This document shows positions 48,752 through 57,937 of a stretch of 64,000 nucleotides of DNA, piece after piece (positions within the stretch are counted from its first letter, which is position 1; every line of letters starts with the position of its first letter). The position numbers were made by a program, and so were the translations under genes. Source of the DNA: Ralstonia sp. 25mfcol4.1 (lineage in GTDB: Bacteria > Pseudomonadota > Gammaproteobacteria > Burkholderiales > Burkholderiaceae). The stretch covers positions 248,001-312,000 of the forward strand of contig NZ_FNJO01000004.1 in NCBI RefSeq assembly GCF_900104095.1, written 5' to 3'. The notes below the pieces were generated by a model. It ran no database searches, was not told the origin of the DNA, and worked only from the letters and a program-made list of their open reading frames with translations.

Positions 48752-50154
48752 GCGCCCACCGACGGATAGCAGAACGAATCGGTCGAGCAGTCGCCGCCTT
48801 CCAGCCGGATCTGGTGGGCCCGATAACCATCGGGAAACGTGACCCGAAAGCGTTCGTCAAGGGTCAGCCCGCCATCGGCCCCGGCATGCGCCATCACCTG
48901 CGTACCGGGCACGCCGTCCGGATAGAACTGGTCGTCCCAGGTGGAATACAGCGAATTGGTCCAGTACACGCGGCGGCCGTCGCGGCTGATCTCCACCATC
49001 TGCGGGCCGCCCGCGAACGGCGAGCCGTCGGGGTGGGGCGTGCGCCGGACGATGCCGCCCAGGTGGACGGATCCGGCCAGCCGGGGCTTGCGGGGGTCGC
49101 TGACGTCGTACTGCCGCATTTCGCCCGTGCCCCAGCACGACACATAGAGAAAGCGGTCGTCGAGCGACAGGTCGATATCCGTCACCAGCGGCGGCACCGC
49201 GCCAAAGCCCTTCAGCAACGGTGGCAGGTCGTCCGGCGACGCGGCCTCGGGCGGGATCGTGGCCGTCTTCTCGATGTGGAACTCGCCGCCTTCGCGCCAC
49301 CAGGTCCAGATCGATCCCTCCAGGTTCGTGGTGTCGACCACCACGCCGACAAACCCGTATTCGCGCACCGGGTCGTGCGCGGGCCGCACCTCAAGCGCCA
49401 TCTGGTGCTGCGCGCCCAGGTCAAGCGTCTGCACGTTGCGCCGCCCGCGCAGGTCCCAGAAATGAAGCCGGTGCCCATAGCGGTTCGCCAGCAGGTCCTC
49501 GGGCACCAGGCCGCGCTCGAACTGCGGCGGCAGCGCCCATTCGCTCGACACCATGTAGTCGCGCGGCAGGTTCCACCAGAAGTCGTAGTGCTTGTCCTGC
49601 GTGCCGCGGTCGATCTCCCAGCGGCCCAGCACCTCGAACGTCTGGCAATCCATGATGAAGATGCCGGGCGCGCCGTCGGTGCCGTCGGGGCCGGCGCCGC
49701 CCAGCGTGCTCACATAGATGCCTTCCGGCCCGCAATGCACGGTATGGGGCCGCGAATAGCCGGTCTTGCTGAAGACTTCCGCTGGCTCGATGACCTTGTG
49801 GAGCTTCGCCTGCGTGGGGTCCGGCTTCGTATCCACCACATAGATGCGCGAACTTCGCATGCCGGGAATGATCAGGAAGCGCCGCTCCAGGAACGCATGG
49901 CCGGTCAGCGGCGAGAGGGCGGACGAACACGCGTTCCAGCCGAAGTGGTGCAGTTCGTCGCCGCGCCCCGTCATCGGCACGGTATGGACGACGGTGCCGT
50001 AGCGTGACGAATCGGGATTGACGTCCACGATGGCCAGCGCATCGGGCTGCGATCCATCGGGGCTCAGCAGCAGCGTGTAAGCGTAGGCCTCCGCCGGAGC
50101 CTGCATCGCAAGCCGTGGCGATGCGTGGAAGGTCGGATCGGGCCGCAGGTTCAT
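48748..50154 (-). CDS. Selenium-binding protein family (SBP56), probable methanethiol oxidase
   Basis: 468 residues, full SBP56 length. Recognised segments include GRGDELHHFGWNACSSAL, RRFLIIPGMRSSRIYVVDTKPDP, HTVHCGPEGIYVSTLGG, YMVSSEWALPPQFERGL and LSLDDRFLYVSCWGTGEMRQYD. Bacterial members (MtoX) are copper-containing methanethiol oxidases that turn methanethiol into formaldehyde, sulfide and peroxide. Human SELENBP1 has the same activity. An AAGGAGG ribosome site precedes the ATG. The coupled membrane protein gene overlaps its stop. Divergent genes on the other side form an organosulfur-type operon, which fits a sulfur-metabolism role. Confidence 0.92.
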   Translation of the reverse strand: MNLRPDPTFHASPRLAMQAPAEAYAYTLLLSPDGSQPDALAIVDVNPDSSRYGTVVHTVPMTGRGDELHHFGWNACSSALSPLTGHAFLERRFLIIPGMRSSRIYVVDTKPDPTQAKLHKVIEPAEVFSKTGYSRPHTVHCGPEGIYVSTLGGAGPDGTDGAPGIFIMDCQTFEVLGRWEIDRGTQDKHYDFWWNLPRDYMVSSEWALPPQFERGLVPEDLLANRYGHRLHFWDLRGRRNVQTLDLGAQHQMALEVRPAHDPVREYGFVGVVVDTTNLEGSIWTWWREGGEFHIEKTATIPPEAASPDDLPPLLKGFGAVPPLVTDIDLSLDDRFLYVSCWGTGEMRQYDVSDPRKPRLAGSVHLGGIVRRTPHPDGSPFAGGPQMVEISRDGRRVYWTNSLYSTWDDQFYPDGVPGTQVMAHAGADGGLTLDERFRVTFPDGYRAHQIRLEGGDCSTDSFCYPSVGA

Positions 50155-50351
50155 GATGAAACCTCCTTGACGTCGGGGTCAAAGTGCGTCGGTGCGATCT
50201 ACCAGCATAGGCGCCTGCCCCGCGCAGCGGTAACGAAGATATCCGCATGCCCATATGCCGTCACATCGGATATGGCGCAACGAATTCATTCCTTCGGCCC
50301 CGGCGGCAAGGGCGCTTATCTTGGGCCGTTCGATCACAACAATGCGCCCCG
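50155..50351. promoter_or_regulatory. Divergent promoter region of SBP56 and organosulfur operons
   Basis: A 197-bp gap between start codons on opposite strands. It contains locally AT-rich sequence around 50230-50290 (including near-repeats of CATATGCC / GGATATGG) where the two promoters must lie. I cannot define an operator with confidence. A CysB/Cbl-type activator site would be the expectation. Confidence 0.5.
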
Positions 50352-51452
50352 ATGACCCTGCCCCACAATCCTGCGCGCCGCGCCGCCTTGCGCGGCATCG
50401 CCCGCCACGGCCTTGGCGCCGCCGCGCTGTTCTCGACGTTCGGTGCGGCCGCCAGCGCCCGCCCCGAGGTGATCCGCATCGGCGTGGCGCAGCCGGCCAC
50501 CGGCACGCCGCCCACGTTTGCCGGCAGTTCGCTGGCGATCGCGCACGCCAAGGGCTGGTTCGAGGAAGCATTCAAGCCAGCCGGCACCCGCGTGGAGTGG
50601 TTTTTCTTCAAGGGCGCCGGTCCGGCGGTCAACGAGGCGTTGACCAACCGTCAGCTCGACTTCGCGCTGCAGGGCGACCTGCCCTCCATCGTGGCCCGCG
50701 CGGCGGGGCTCAAGACCCGTCTGGTACTGGCCACGGGCGTGCGCGCCAACATCTACATCGGGGTGCCGCCCGATTCGCCGCTGAAATCCGTGGCCGACTT
50801 GCGCGGCAAGCGCGTGTCGCTGTTCAAGGGCACCAACATGCATCTGCCCGCGCTGCGGCTACTGGAAGCCAACGGGCTGACCGACAAGGATGTGCGGCTG
50901 CTGAACCTGGACACGGCCGGCTATCTGGCCGCGCTATCCACGCGCGACATCGATGCGGCGATTGGCGCCATGGACATCCTGCGCCTGCGCGACAAGGGCG
51001 CCGTGCGCATTCTGTACAGCAGCAAGAACCAGTCGCCGATCTACACGCGCCAGAGCCATGTGCTGGTGACCGAGGAATTCAGCAACCGCTATCCCGACGC
51101 CACGCAGCAGTTCGTGAAGACCGCCGTCGAGGCAGCCCGCTGGGCGTCCGACGAGGGCCACCGCGAGGAGGTGCTGCGCACCTGGGCCCGCGCCGGCACG
51201 CCCTATGACCACTGGAAGGAAGATTTCGACGGTGAACCGCTGCGCGTGCGCCTGAACCCGAACTTCGACCCGTTCCTGATCTCTCGCTACAAGGACGCCA
51301 GCGAGCAGGCCTACCGCTTCCGCCTGAGTCGTGCGCGGTTCGACGTCGACCAGTGGATCGACCAGCGATACCTGAAGACCGCGCTGAACGACCTGCGGCT
51401 GCAGAGCTACTGGCCCATCTATCAACCTGACGGCAAGATCCTGGGAGCGTGA
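50352..51452 (+). CDS. ABC transporter substrate-binding protein, sulfonate/taurine type
   Basis: 366 residues from ATG 50352. The N-terminus carries a twin-arginine-like signal (ARRAALRGIARHGLGAAALFS...ASA). The SsuA/TauA-like binding fold follows: IRIGVAQPATGTPPTFAGSSLAIAHAKGWFEE, then LDFALQGDLPSIVARAAGLKTRL and LRGKRVSLFKGTNMHL. The GKRV-type hinge is common to the sulfonate/nitrate/thiamine-precursor group. It is followed by two permease genes and an ATPase gene. The ligand is inferred to be an organosulfur compound from the TauD-like and flavin-monooxygenase genes downstream. Confidence 0.88.
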   Translation: MTLPHNPARRAALRGIARHGLGAAALFSTFGAAASARPEVIRIGVAQPATGTPPTFAGSSLAIAHAKGWFEEAFKPAGTRVEWFFFKGAGPAVNEALTNRQLDFALQGDLPSIVARAAGLKTRLVLATGVRANIYIGVPPDSPLKSVADLRGKRVSLFKGTNMHLPALRLLEANGLTDKDVRLLNLDTAGYLAALSTRDIDAAIGAMDILRLRDKGAVRILYSSKNQSPIYTRQSHVLVTEEFSNRYPDATQQFVKTAVEAARWASDEGHREEVLRTWARAGTPYDHWKEDFDGEPLRVRLNPNFDPFLISRYKDASEQAYRFRLSRARFDVDQWIDQRYLKTALNDLRLQSYWPIYQPDGKILGA

Positions 51453-51454
51453 CC

Positions 51455-52330
51455 ATGGCCGCCCAACCGATTGCAATCAACGCGCCTTCAGCGGTTCAAT
51501 CCGCGGGCCAGACCGCACACGGCGCGGCGCCATCCGCGTCGGCAACATCTGCCGCACCTGCATGGCGGCGCGACTGGCTGACCGCCACGCTGCTGGCCTG
51601 GCCCGTGCCACTGGCGCTGCTTGGACTCTGGTATCTGGCCGCACGCTTCGAATGGATTCCACCGCAGGTGCTGCCGGCGCCCGATGCCGTCCTTGCCACG
51701 CTGGAAGACCTGTATCGCAGCGGCGACCTCTGGTCGAACCTGCAGATCAGCGCGCTGCGCGTAGCCGGCGGCTTCGCGGTCGGGCTGGCCGGTGGCCTGG
51801 CGCTGGGCGCGGCGATGGGCCTGTCGCCGCGCTTTCGCGACTACGTCTATCCCACGTTCAAGGCCTTCAGCCAGGTGCCGGTGCTGGGCTGGCTGCCGCT
51901 GCTGATGCTCCTGGTGGGCATCGACGAGGCGCTGAAGATCATCCTGATCGCCAAGGCCGCGCTGGTGCCGATCGCGATCAATACGTACAAGGGCATTCAC
52001 AACGTCCCCACCCGCTATCTGGAGGTGGCGCGCGTGTTGAAGCTGACGCGCTGGCAGACGCTCTCGCGCGTGGTCTTCCCGGCCGCGGCGGCGCCGATCT
52101 GGAACGGCGTGCGATACGGCCTGACCCATGCGTGGCTGGCACTCGTGGTGGTGGAGCTACTGGCCTCGTCGGAAGGGCTCGGCTACATGATCGTGTACGG
52201 CCGCCAGCTGTTCCAGCTCGACATGGTCATCGCGGCCGTGATCGTGGTCGGCGCGGTCGGCTTCACGCTCGACAAGGCCTTGGCGCTGGCCGAGCAGGCC
52301 GTGCTGCGCTGGCGCAAGCCAGGCTTCTGA
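51455..52330 (+). CDS. ABC transporter permease, SsuC/TauC type
   Basis: 291 residues from ATG 51455, just after the previous stop codon and with GGGAG upstream. Hydrophobic helices and the cytoplasmic EAA loop are visible (NTYKGIHNVPTRYLEVARVLKLTRWQ and VVFPAAAAPIWNGVRYGLTHAW, given in part). It has a long hydrophilic N-terminal extension rich in Ala. The first of two permease genes in the operon, it would form a heterodimeric membrane channel with the next product. Confidence 0.9.
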   Translation: MAAQPIAINAPSAVQSAGQTAHGAAPSASATSAAPAWRRDWLTATLLAWPVPLALLGLWYLAARFEWIPPQVLPAPDAVLATLEDLYRSGDLWSNLQISALRVAGGFAVGLAGGLALGAAMGLSPRFRDYVYPTFKAFSQVPVLGWLPLLMLLVGIDEALKIILIAKAALVPIAINTYKGIHNVPTRYLEVARVLKLTRWQTLSRVVFPAAAAPIWNGVRYGLTHAWLALVVVELLASSEGLGYMIVYGRQLFQLDMVIAAVIVVGAVGFTLDKALALAEQAVLRWRKPGF

Positions 52331-52340
52331 GGAGCCACCG

Positions 52341-53138
52341 ATGACCGGATTCGCCATTCCCAGGGTATTTCGCATGCCCCGTGCGCTGCGCGGCTGGGTG
52401 CTGCCTTTGACGATGATCCTGCTCTGGTGGGCCGCGGTGCGCTTCGGCTGGTCGACGTCGCCGCTGCTTGTGCCCGTGTCGAAGGTCTGGGCGACCGCCG
52501 TCGATCAGGTGACCACCGGCAAGCTGTTCGTCGCGCTGCAGGCGAGCCTGTGGCGCGACCTTGCCGGCTTCGCCATTGGCACCACGGCCGGACTCGCGTT
52601 CGGCGCGGCGCTGGGGCTTTCCCGGCTGTTCGAGAAGCTTGTCGGACCCACATTCCACACCGTCAAGCAGATCTCGCTGTTCGCGTGGATTCCGCTGATT
52701 TCGGTCTGGTTCGGCCTGGGCGATGCCGCCAAGGTGGTTTTCCTGTCGCTGGCGGCGTTCTTCCCGGTCGTGCTCAACACGTTCGAAGGCATCCGCGCGG
52801 TACCGGCCGATCTGCTCGAAGTGGCCCGCGTGCTGCGCTTCTCGCGCTGGCAGACGTTCCGGCGCGTGGTGCTGCCCGCCGCATCCCCGTCGATCTTCGC
52901 CGGCATCCATCTGGGCCTGATCTACGCGTGGCTGGCCACGCTCGGCGCCGAGTACCTGCTGGTGGCGGGCAAAGGCATCGGCAACACCATGATCGACGGC
53001 CGCGAGAACTTCTGGATGGACCTTGTCCTCTTTGGCGTGATCGTCGTGGGGCTGGTCGGCTTCACGCTGAACTGGATCGCCGCCCGCATCGAAGCGCGCC
53101 TGCTGCGCTGGCGCGGCCGTTCGGTCGCTGCCGCCTGA
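52341..53138 (+). CDS. ABC transporter permease, second SsuC/TauC type subunit
   Basis: 265 residues with about six membrane helices. The EAA loop reads NTFEGIRAVPADLLEVARVLRFSRWQTFRRVVLPAA (cited in part), the site that contacts the ATPase. It begins 10 bp after the first permease. Two different permeases with one ATPase are less common than the homodimeric SsuC arrangement, so this transporter may form a heterodimer. Confidence 0.9.
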   Translation: MTGFAIPRVFRMPRALRGWVLPLTMILLWWAAVRFGWSTSPLLVPVSKVWATAVDQVTTGKLFVALQASLWRDLAGFAIGTTAGLAFGAALGLSRLFEKLVGPTFHTVKQISLFAWIPLISVWFGLGDAAKVVFLSLAAFFPVVLNTFEGIRAVPADLLEVARVLRFSRWQTFRRVVLPAASPSIFAGIHLGLIYAWLATLGAEYLLVAGKGIGNTMIDGRENFWMDLVLFGVIVVGLVGFTLNWIAARIEARLLRWRGRSVAAA

Positions 53139-53159
53139 ACTGACACTCCGGAGAACCTC

Positions 53160-53951
53160 ATGCCACACGCCGGCACACTCGACATCACCCATCTGCACAA
53201 GCACTACGACGTCAAGGGCAAGACCCTGCCCGTCCTCGACGATGTGTCGCTATCGATCGCGCCAGGCGAGTTCGTCAGCATCGTCGGCGCCAGCGGCTGC
53301 GGCAAGTCCACGCTGCTGCGGCTGGTGGTAGGACTCGAAGACGACTATCGCGGCGAAATCCGCCTGGACGGCCAGCGCGTGGCCGGCACCAGCCTGCAGC
53401 GCGGCATCGTGTTCCAGGAGCATCGGCTGTTCCCGTGGCTGACCGTTTCGCAGAATATCGGGCTGTCGCTGATCAACAGCAAGCTCAGCGAAGGCGACAG
53501 GTTCCGCACGGTGCAGTCGCATATCGAACTGGTCGGGCTGCAAGGCTTCGAGAACGCGTATCCGTACCAGTTGTCGGGCGGCATGTCGCAGCGCGTGGCC
53601 ATTGCCCGCGCGCTGGTGACGCGGCCCGAGGTGCTGTTGCTCGACGAGCCATTCGGCGCGCTGGACGCCATCACGCGGGCGCACCTGCAGCACGAGCTGC
53701 AGCGCATCTGGCAGGCCGAAGGCATCACGATGATCCTGGTCACGCACGATGTGGAAGAAGCCGTGTTCCTGGGCGACCGCGTCGTCATCATGGAACCCCG
53801 GCCCGGCCGCATCCGCAGCGTGCTGCCGATCCACCTGCCGCATCCACGCGACCGGGCGTCGCCCGCGTTCGCGCAGGCACGCGACCACGTGATGCGGGAG
53901 TTCGGCGCGCTGCATGCCACGCCCGGCGCCCCGGCGGCGCTGTCCCATTGA
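53160..53951 (+). CDS. ABC transporter ATP-binding protein, SsuB/TauB type
   Basis: 263 residues. Walker A is GASGCGKST (residues 43-51), the Q-loop is in [10 protein letters not shown], the signature is [15 protein letters not shown] (about 139-153), Walker B is [12 protein letters not shown] and the switch histidine is in [17 protein letters not shown]. The [12 protein letters not shown] stretch is typical of nitrate/sulfonate importers. It drives the importer formed with the two preceding permeases. It is spaced 21 bp after the second permease gene. Confidence 0.95.
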   Translation: MPHAGTLDITHLHKHYDVKGKTLPVLDDVSLSIAPGEFVSIVGASGCGKSTLLRLVVGLEDDYRGEIRLDGQRVAGTSLQRGIVFQEHRLFPWLTVSQNIGLSLINSKLSEGDRFRTVQSHIELVGLQGFENAYPYQLSGGMSQRVAIARALVTRPEVLLLDEPFGALDAITRAHLQHELQRIWQAEGITMILVTHDVEEAVFLGDRVVIMEPRPGRIRSVLPIHLPHPRDRASPAFAQARDHVMREFGALHATPGAPAALSH

Positions 53952-53992
53952 ACGTCACCGATCCCACGTCCCACTTGTACCCGGAGCCTCCC

Positions 53993-54907
53993 ATGACGCA
54001 AACCCAGCCGCAGGTCGAACTCGATATTTACCCCGTAGCAGGACGCATCGGCGCCGAAGTGCGCGACATCCGGCTCGATGGCGACCTGCCGCCCGCCACG
54101 TTCGCCGCCATTCGCGCCGCGCTGCTGCGCCACAAGGTGCTGTTCTTCCGCCATCAGGCCCATCTCGACGACGCCTCGCAGCAGGCCTTCGGCAAGCTGT
54201 TCGGCACACCGGTGCCGCACCCCACGGTACCGTCGCGCGACGGCACGGTCCTGCTCGAACTGGATTCGCAACATGGCGGCCGCGCCAATTCCTGGCATAC
54301 GGACGTCACCTTCGACCTCGCCTATCCGCAGGTGTCCGTGCTGCGCGCCGTGAAAGTGCCGGCCGCCGGCGGCGATACGGTATGGGCCAACACTGCCGCC
54401 GCCTACAACGACCTGCCTGCGCCGCTGCGCGCGCTGGCCGACCAGCTCTGGGCACTGCATACCAACGACTACGACTATGCGGCGTCGCGCCCGCTGCCCG
54501 ACGATGCCGGCGCGCGCCGCCATCGCGAACTGTTCACGTCAACGCTCTACGAAACCGAGCACCCCGTGGTGCGCGTCCACCCCGAGACCGGCGAGCGCAC
54601 GCTGGTGCTCGGCCACTTCGTCAAGAAGCTGCTGGGCTATTCGTCGGCCGATTCCGCGCATCTGGTTTCGCTGCTGCAGAGCCACGTGCATCGGCTGGAA
54701 AACACGGTGCGCTGGCGCTGGCAGGCTGGCGACGTGGCGATCTGGGACAACCGTGCAACCCAGCACTACGCCATCAACGACTATGGCGACGCGCACCGCG
54801 TCGTGCGCCGCGTGACGATCGCCGGCGACGTGCCGGTCAGTGTCGATGGCCAGCCCAGCCGCGCGGTCAAGCCCGCGCCCGTGGCCGAACAACGCAAGGC
54901 AGCCTGA
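53993..54907 (+). CDS. TauD/TfdA-family Fe(II)/2-oxoglutarate dioxygenase
   Basis: 304 residues. The iron triad is H102-x-D104 ([10 protein letters not shown]) and H258 ([17 protein letters not shown]), and the 2-oxoglutarate-binding arginine is R269. Family members oxygenate taurine, other sulfonates, sulfate esters or phenoxyacetates next to the heteroatom, releasing sulfite or an alcohol. In this operon, with a sulfonate-type importer and a flavin monooxygenase, cleavage of a C-S or sulfate-ester bond is the likely job. The start at ATG 53993 follows CCGGAG, 42 bp after the ATPase stop. Confidence 0.92.
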   Translation: MTQTQPQVELDIYPVAGRIGAEVRDIRLDGDLPPATFAAIRAALLRHKVLFFRHQAHLDDASQQAFGKLFGTPVPHPTVPSRDGTVLLELDSQHGGRANSWHTDVTFDLAYPQVSVLRAVKVPAAGGDTVWANTAAAYNDLPAPLRALADQLWALHTNDYDYAASRPLPDDAGARRHRELFTSTLYETEHPVVRVHPETGERTLVLGHFVKKLLGYSSADSAHLVSLLQSHVHRLENTVRWRWQAGDVAIWDNRATQHYAINDYGDAHRVVRRVTIAGDVPVSVDGQPSRAVKPAPVAEQRKAA

Positions 54908-54909
54908 CC

Positions 54910-56274
54910 ATGAGCCAGACGCAATCGCCACGGCAACTCCATCTGGGCGCCTTCGTCATGGCCACCGGCCACCATGTGGCAGGCTGGCGCCATCCCGAGG
55001 CCCATGCCGACGCCGGCCGCAGCCTGGCGCACTATGCCGCGCTGGCCCGACGTGCGGAATCGGCCGGCTTCGACGCACTGTTCCTGGCCGACGGCGTGGC
55101 GATCCGCGGCATGGACGATGCCACGCTGCCGCATACGGCGCGCGCGGCCACGTTCGAGCCGCTGACGCTGCTGTCGGCGCTGGCGGCGGTCACGCAGCGG
55201 ATCGGGCTGGTGGCCACGGTCTCCACCACGTACAACGAGCCCTATCACGTGGCGCGCAAGTTCGCGTCGCTCGACCACCTGAGCGGCGGCCGCGCGGGCT
55301 GGAACGTGGTGACGTCGTGGTCCGATGCCGAGGCACGCAACTTCAACCTGGACAAGCATCCCGAGCATGCGGACCGCTATGCGCGCGCAGAGGAGTTCGT
55401 CGATGTGGTGACCGGCCTGTGGGATACCTGGGAAGACGACGCCCTGGTCCATGACAAGACCCGCGGCGTGCATTTCACGGCGGAGAAACTGCACCGGCTC
55501 GATCACAAGGGCAAGCATTTCCAGGTGCGTGGCCCGCTCAACGTATCGCGGCCACCGCAGGGGCATCCCGTGATCGTGCAGGCGGGATCTTCGGAGGCCG
55601 GGCAGGCACTGGCCGCGCGTACCGCCGAGGTGATATTCACGGCGCAGCAGTCGCTGGAAGGCGCGCAGGCGTTCTACCGTGGCCTCAAGGGCCGGCTGGC
55701 GCGGTTTGGCCGATCGCCGGACCAGCTCAAGATTCTGCCGGGCGTCTTCCCGGTGGTGGGGCGCACGGCCGCCGAAGCCGAGGAAAAATTCGAGGCGCTG
55801 CAGGACCTGATCCTGCCGTCGGTGGGACTGGCACTGCTGTCGCAGCACCTGGGCGGCATCGACCTGAGCGGCTACCCGCTCGATGGCCCGCTGCCCGACA
55901 ACCTGCAGGAGCCCAATGGCGCCAAGAGCCGCTTCCAGCTGGTGACAGGTGTCGCCCGTGCGGAACGCCTGACGATCCGGCAACTGTGCCGGCGCGTAGC
56001 CACCGCGCGCGGGCACTGGTCGATCCACGGTACGCCGTCGCAGATCGTCGACCAGCTGCAGGCGTGGTTCGAGGGTGAAGCCGCCGATGGCTTCAACGTG
56101 ATGCCTCCGTGGCTGCCCGGCGGGCTCGACGATTTCATCGAACTGGTGCTGCCCGAACTGCGCCGGCGCGGGCTGTTCCGCGAGCAATACACGGGCACCA
56201 CGCTGCGTGAGCATCTGGGGCTGGCGCGGCCGGCTGGGCGTAGCCGTCAAAAGCCGGACGCGCGCGTGGCATAG
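54910..56274 (+). CDS. LLM-class flavin-dependent monooxygenase (NtaA/SnaA/DszA group)
   Basis: 454 residues, about the size of NtaA/DszA-type enzymes and larger than SsuD. Motifs include LGAFVMATGHHVAGWRHPEA, AESAGFDALFLADG, FEPLTLLSALAAVTQRIGL, VSTTYNEPYHVARKFASLDH, GGRAGWNVVTS and HPVIVQAGSSEAGQALAART (cut). It uses reduced FMN from a separate reductase to oxidise organosulfur (DszA, sulfone) or aminocarboxylate (NtaA) substrates. It starts 2 bp after the dioxygenase stop codon and ends the operon. No flavin reductase gene is adjacent. Confidence 0.92.
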   Translation: MSQTQSPRQLHLGAFVMATGHHVAGWRHPEAHADAGRSLAHYAALARRAESAGFDALFLADGVAIRGMDDATLPHTARAATFEPLTLLSALAAVTQRIGLVATVSTTYNEPYHVARKFASLDHLSGGRAGWNVVTSWSDAEARNFNLDKHPEHADRYARAEEFVDVVTGLWDTWEDDALVHDKTRGVHFTAEKLHRLDHKGKHFQVRGPLNVSRPPQGHPVIVQAGSSEAGQALAARTAEVIFTAQQSLEGAQAFYRGLKGRLARFGRSPDQLKILPGVFPVVGRTAAEAEEKFEALQDLILPSVGLALLSQHLGGIDLSGYPLDGPLPDNLQEPNGAKSRFQLVTGVARAERLTIRQLCRRVATARGHWSIHGTPSQIVDQLQAWFEGEAADGFNVMPPWLPGGLDDFIELVLPELRRRGLFREQYTGTTLREHLGLARPAGRSRQKPDARVA

Positions 56275-56319
56275 CGGTGTCGGGCGGCCTGGCCGGGCCG
56301 CCCGTGCCGGCCATCCGGC

Positions 56320-57714
56320 TTACTGGCGCGACGGGAAAATACCCTGCGTGCAGATCACGTAGTAGAGCCCGGTCGGCTCCAGCGGGCGCAGGTCCGGCAG
56401 CTTGAAGTTGTTGACACCATCGCCACCGAACTTGGTGCCGATCAGCGCGAACAACGCCTGGTTGTTCATGATGGACAACACACGGCCATCCGCGTGCACG
56501 CCGCCTGCCGCGAAGCTTGCGGCGGACAGCCAGACCGTGGCCATCGTGCAATCGCCCTCGTTGCCATCACCGATGGAGCCGGTGTTGCCGAGGCCGGGAA
56601 TCGTGCCGGCGGGGCCGGTGGCACCGGTTGCCCCCGTGGCGCCGGTTGCCCCCGTGGCGCCGGTTGCCCCCGTGGCGCCGGTTGCTCCCGTGGCACCCGT
56701 GGCACCGGTAGCGCCCGCCACACCGGTGGCGCCTGTGGCGCCGGTGGCACCGGTTGCTCCCGCGGCACCCGTGGCACCGGTAGCGCCCGCCACACCCGTG
56801 GCGCCGGTGGCGCCTGTAGCACCCGTGCTGCCTTGCGGACCCGTTGCGCCGGTCGCGCCGGTCGCGCCGGCGGGACCCGTGGCGCCCGTGGCACCGGCCG
56901 GACCGGTAGCGCCCGTGGCACCGGGATTGCCTTGCGATCCCGTGGCGCCCACAGGGCCCTGCACACCCGTCGCGCCCGTGGAGCCATCGGCACCATTGGC
57001 ACCCGTGGCGCCCGTGGCCCCGGTCGCTCCCGTGGCACCCGTTGCTCCCGTCGCGCCGGTCGGCCCCACCGGACCGACCTTGCCCTGTGCCACATCGCTC
57101 GACAGTGCGGCCAGCGTCGAGTTGGTGAGCTTCAGCTTGGCCGCGATGTCTTCCAGACGATCATCGTAGTTGTCGCCGTTGCGCGGATTGAATTTCTGGT
57201 TGAGCAGGTTCAGCGAATCCGCATTGACGCCCAGCGTGGACAGGCGTTGCTTGACCTGGGTAATGGCCAGGGCCAGCTTTTCGCTGGCCGCGGCAGCCGA
57301 TACCGTCGAGAAATTGGTGAAAAACGCTTCGGTGTCGGCATTGCCATAGGCGGCCGCCACAACCAGTTCGGTAATCGGCGTGACGTTGGTTGTGCCGGCC
57401 GATTCGATGTACGAGTGCAACACTTCGCCGGTGGCCGTGGTCACGCGCAACACGCACGGCAGGGCCAGATTGGCCGTCGATGCGCTCCAGCTACCGTCCG
57501 ATCCCGTTGTCACGGTGGTCTGGCCGCTCACGCACTTGACCGTCAGCGCGGCATTGGTGATTGGCGCGCCAGTCGCCGCAGTACCCGAAATCGTCGCTGC
57601 CGGCAGGGCTGCCGGGGCGCTGGCCGCGCTTCCGGAGCCTTCTCCGCCACCGCAGCTTGCAAGAAGTACCGATGTGGCCACCGACAGGGCGGCAGCCCAT
57701 TGTTGTTGTTTCAT
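56320..57714 (-). CDS. Collagen-like lipoprotein with phage tail-collagen C-terminal domain
   Basis: 464 residues from ATG 57714. The signal ends in LLASC (Cys21 lipidated). Residues 40-105 look like a small beta-sandwich ([19 protein letters not shown]). Residues 110-210 are helical. G214-G370 is an unbroken run of about 52 Gly-X-Y triplets, mostly G-A-T. The C-terminal domain ([29 protein letters not shown]) is the trimerising phage tail-collagen fold. This suggests an outer-membrane or surface-anchored trimeric stalk. Thr in the Y position of many triplets may be glycosylated, as in Bacillus exosporium collagen-like proteins. A glycosyltransferase gene is divergent 223 bp away. Confidence 0.85.
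   Translation of the reverse strand: MKQQQWAAALSVATSVLLASCGGGEGSGSAASAPAALPAATISGTAATGAPITNAALTVKCVSGQTTVTTGSDGSWSASTANLALPCVLRVTTATGEVLHSYIESAGTTNVTPITELVVAAAYGNADTEAFFTNFSTVSAAAASEKLALAITQVKQRLSTLGVNADSLNLLNQKFNPRNGDNYDDRLEDIAAKLKLTNSTLAALSSDVAQGKVGPVGPTGATGATGATGATGATGATGANGADGSTGATGVQGPVGATGSQGNPGATGATGPAGATGATGPAGATGATGATGPQGSTGATGATGATGVAGATGATGAAGATGATGATGATGVAGATGATGATGATGATGATGATGATGATGATGATGPAGTIPGLGNTGSIGDGNEGDCTMATVWLSAASFAAGGVHADGRVLSIMNNQALFALIGTKFGGDGVNNFKLPDLRPLEPTGLYYVICTQGIFPSRQ
56605..57075. repeat. Collagen-type Gly-X-Y coding repeat
   Basis: About 52 nine-base units encoding mainly Gly-Ala-Thr on the minus strand, with interspersed Gly-Pro-X, Gly-Val-X and Gly-Ser-X triplets. 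The most regular block is around 56620-56710. Repeated DNA of this type can change length by recombination or slippage, altering the stalk length of the encoded lipoprotein. Confidence 0.9.
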
Positions 57715-57937
57715 TTCCCCGTTCCGTTCTGAATTGATGGTTTTATCGACGCCCTCGGGCCTGCATGCCGGAACATGTCCCGCGTGGCGCGGCAGCATCT
57801 TAGCGATGGATAGCCAGGCGGGCGACTTCAAATCACCCCCTACCTTGGTGGGGCAGACAGTGCGGCGCGCCCGGACAGCACCGCGCAGCCAAAAACGGGT
57901 ATTCTTCGCCCGGATTTTTTGAGCCAGCGAGGTCGCG

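Noticed and set aside
53435..54907. TauD-like protein starting far upstream inside the ATPase gene
   Set aside because: The upstream part is an out-of-frame reading of the ATPase. The family start with [10 protein letters not shown] at 53993 gives the usual length.
56402..57169. Plus-strand frame encoding an APV-repeat protein across the collagen region
   Set aside because: It is the complementary reading of the Gly-Ala-Thr repeat. No ribosome site or signal sequence precedes it.
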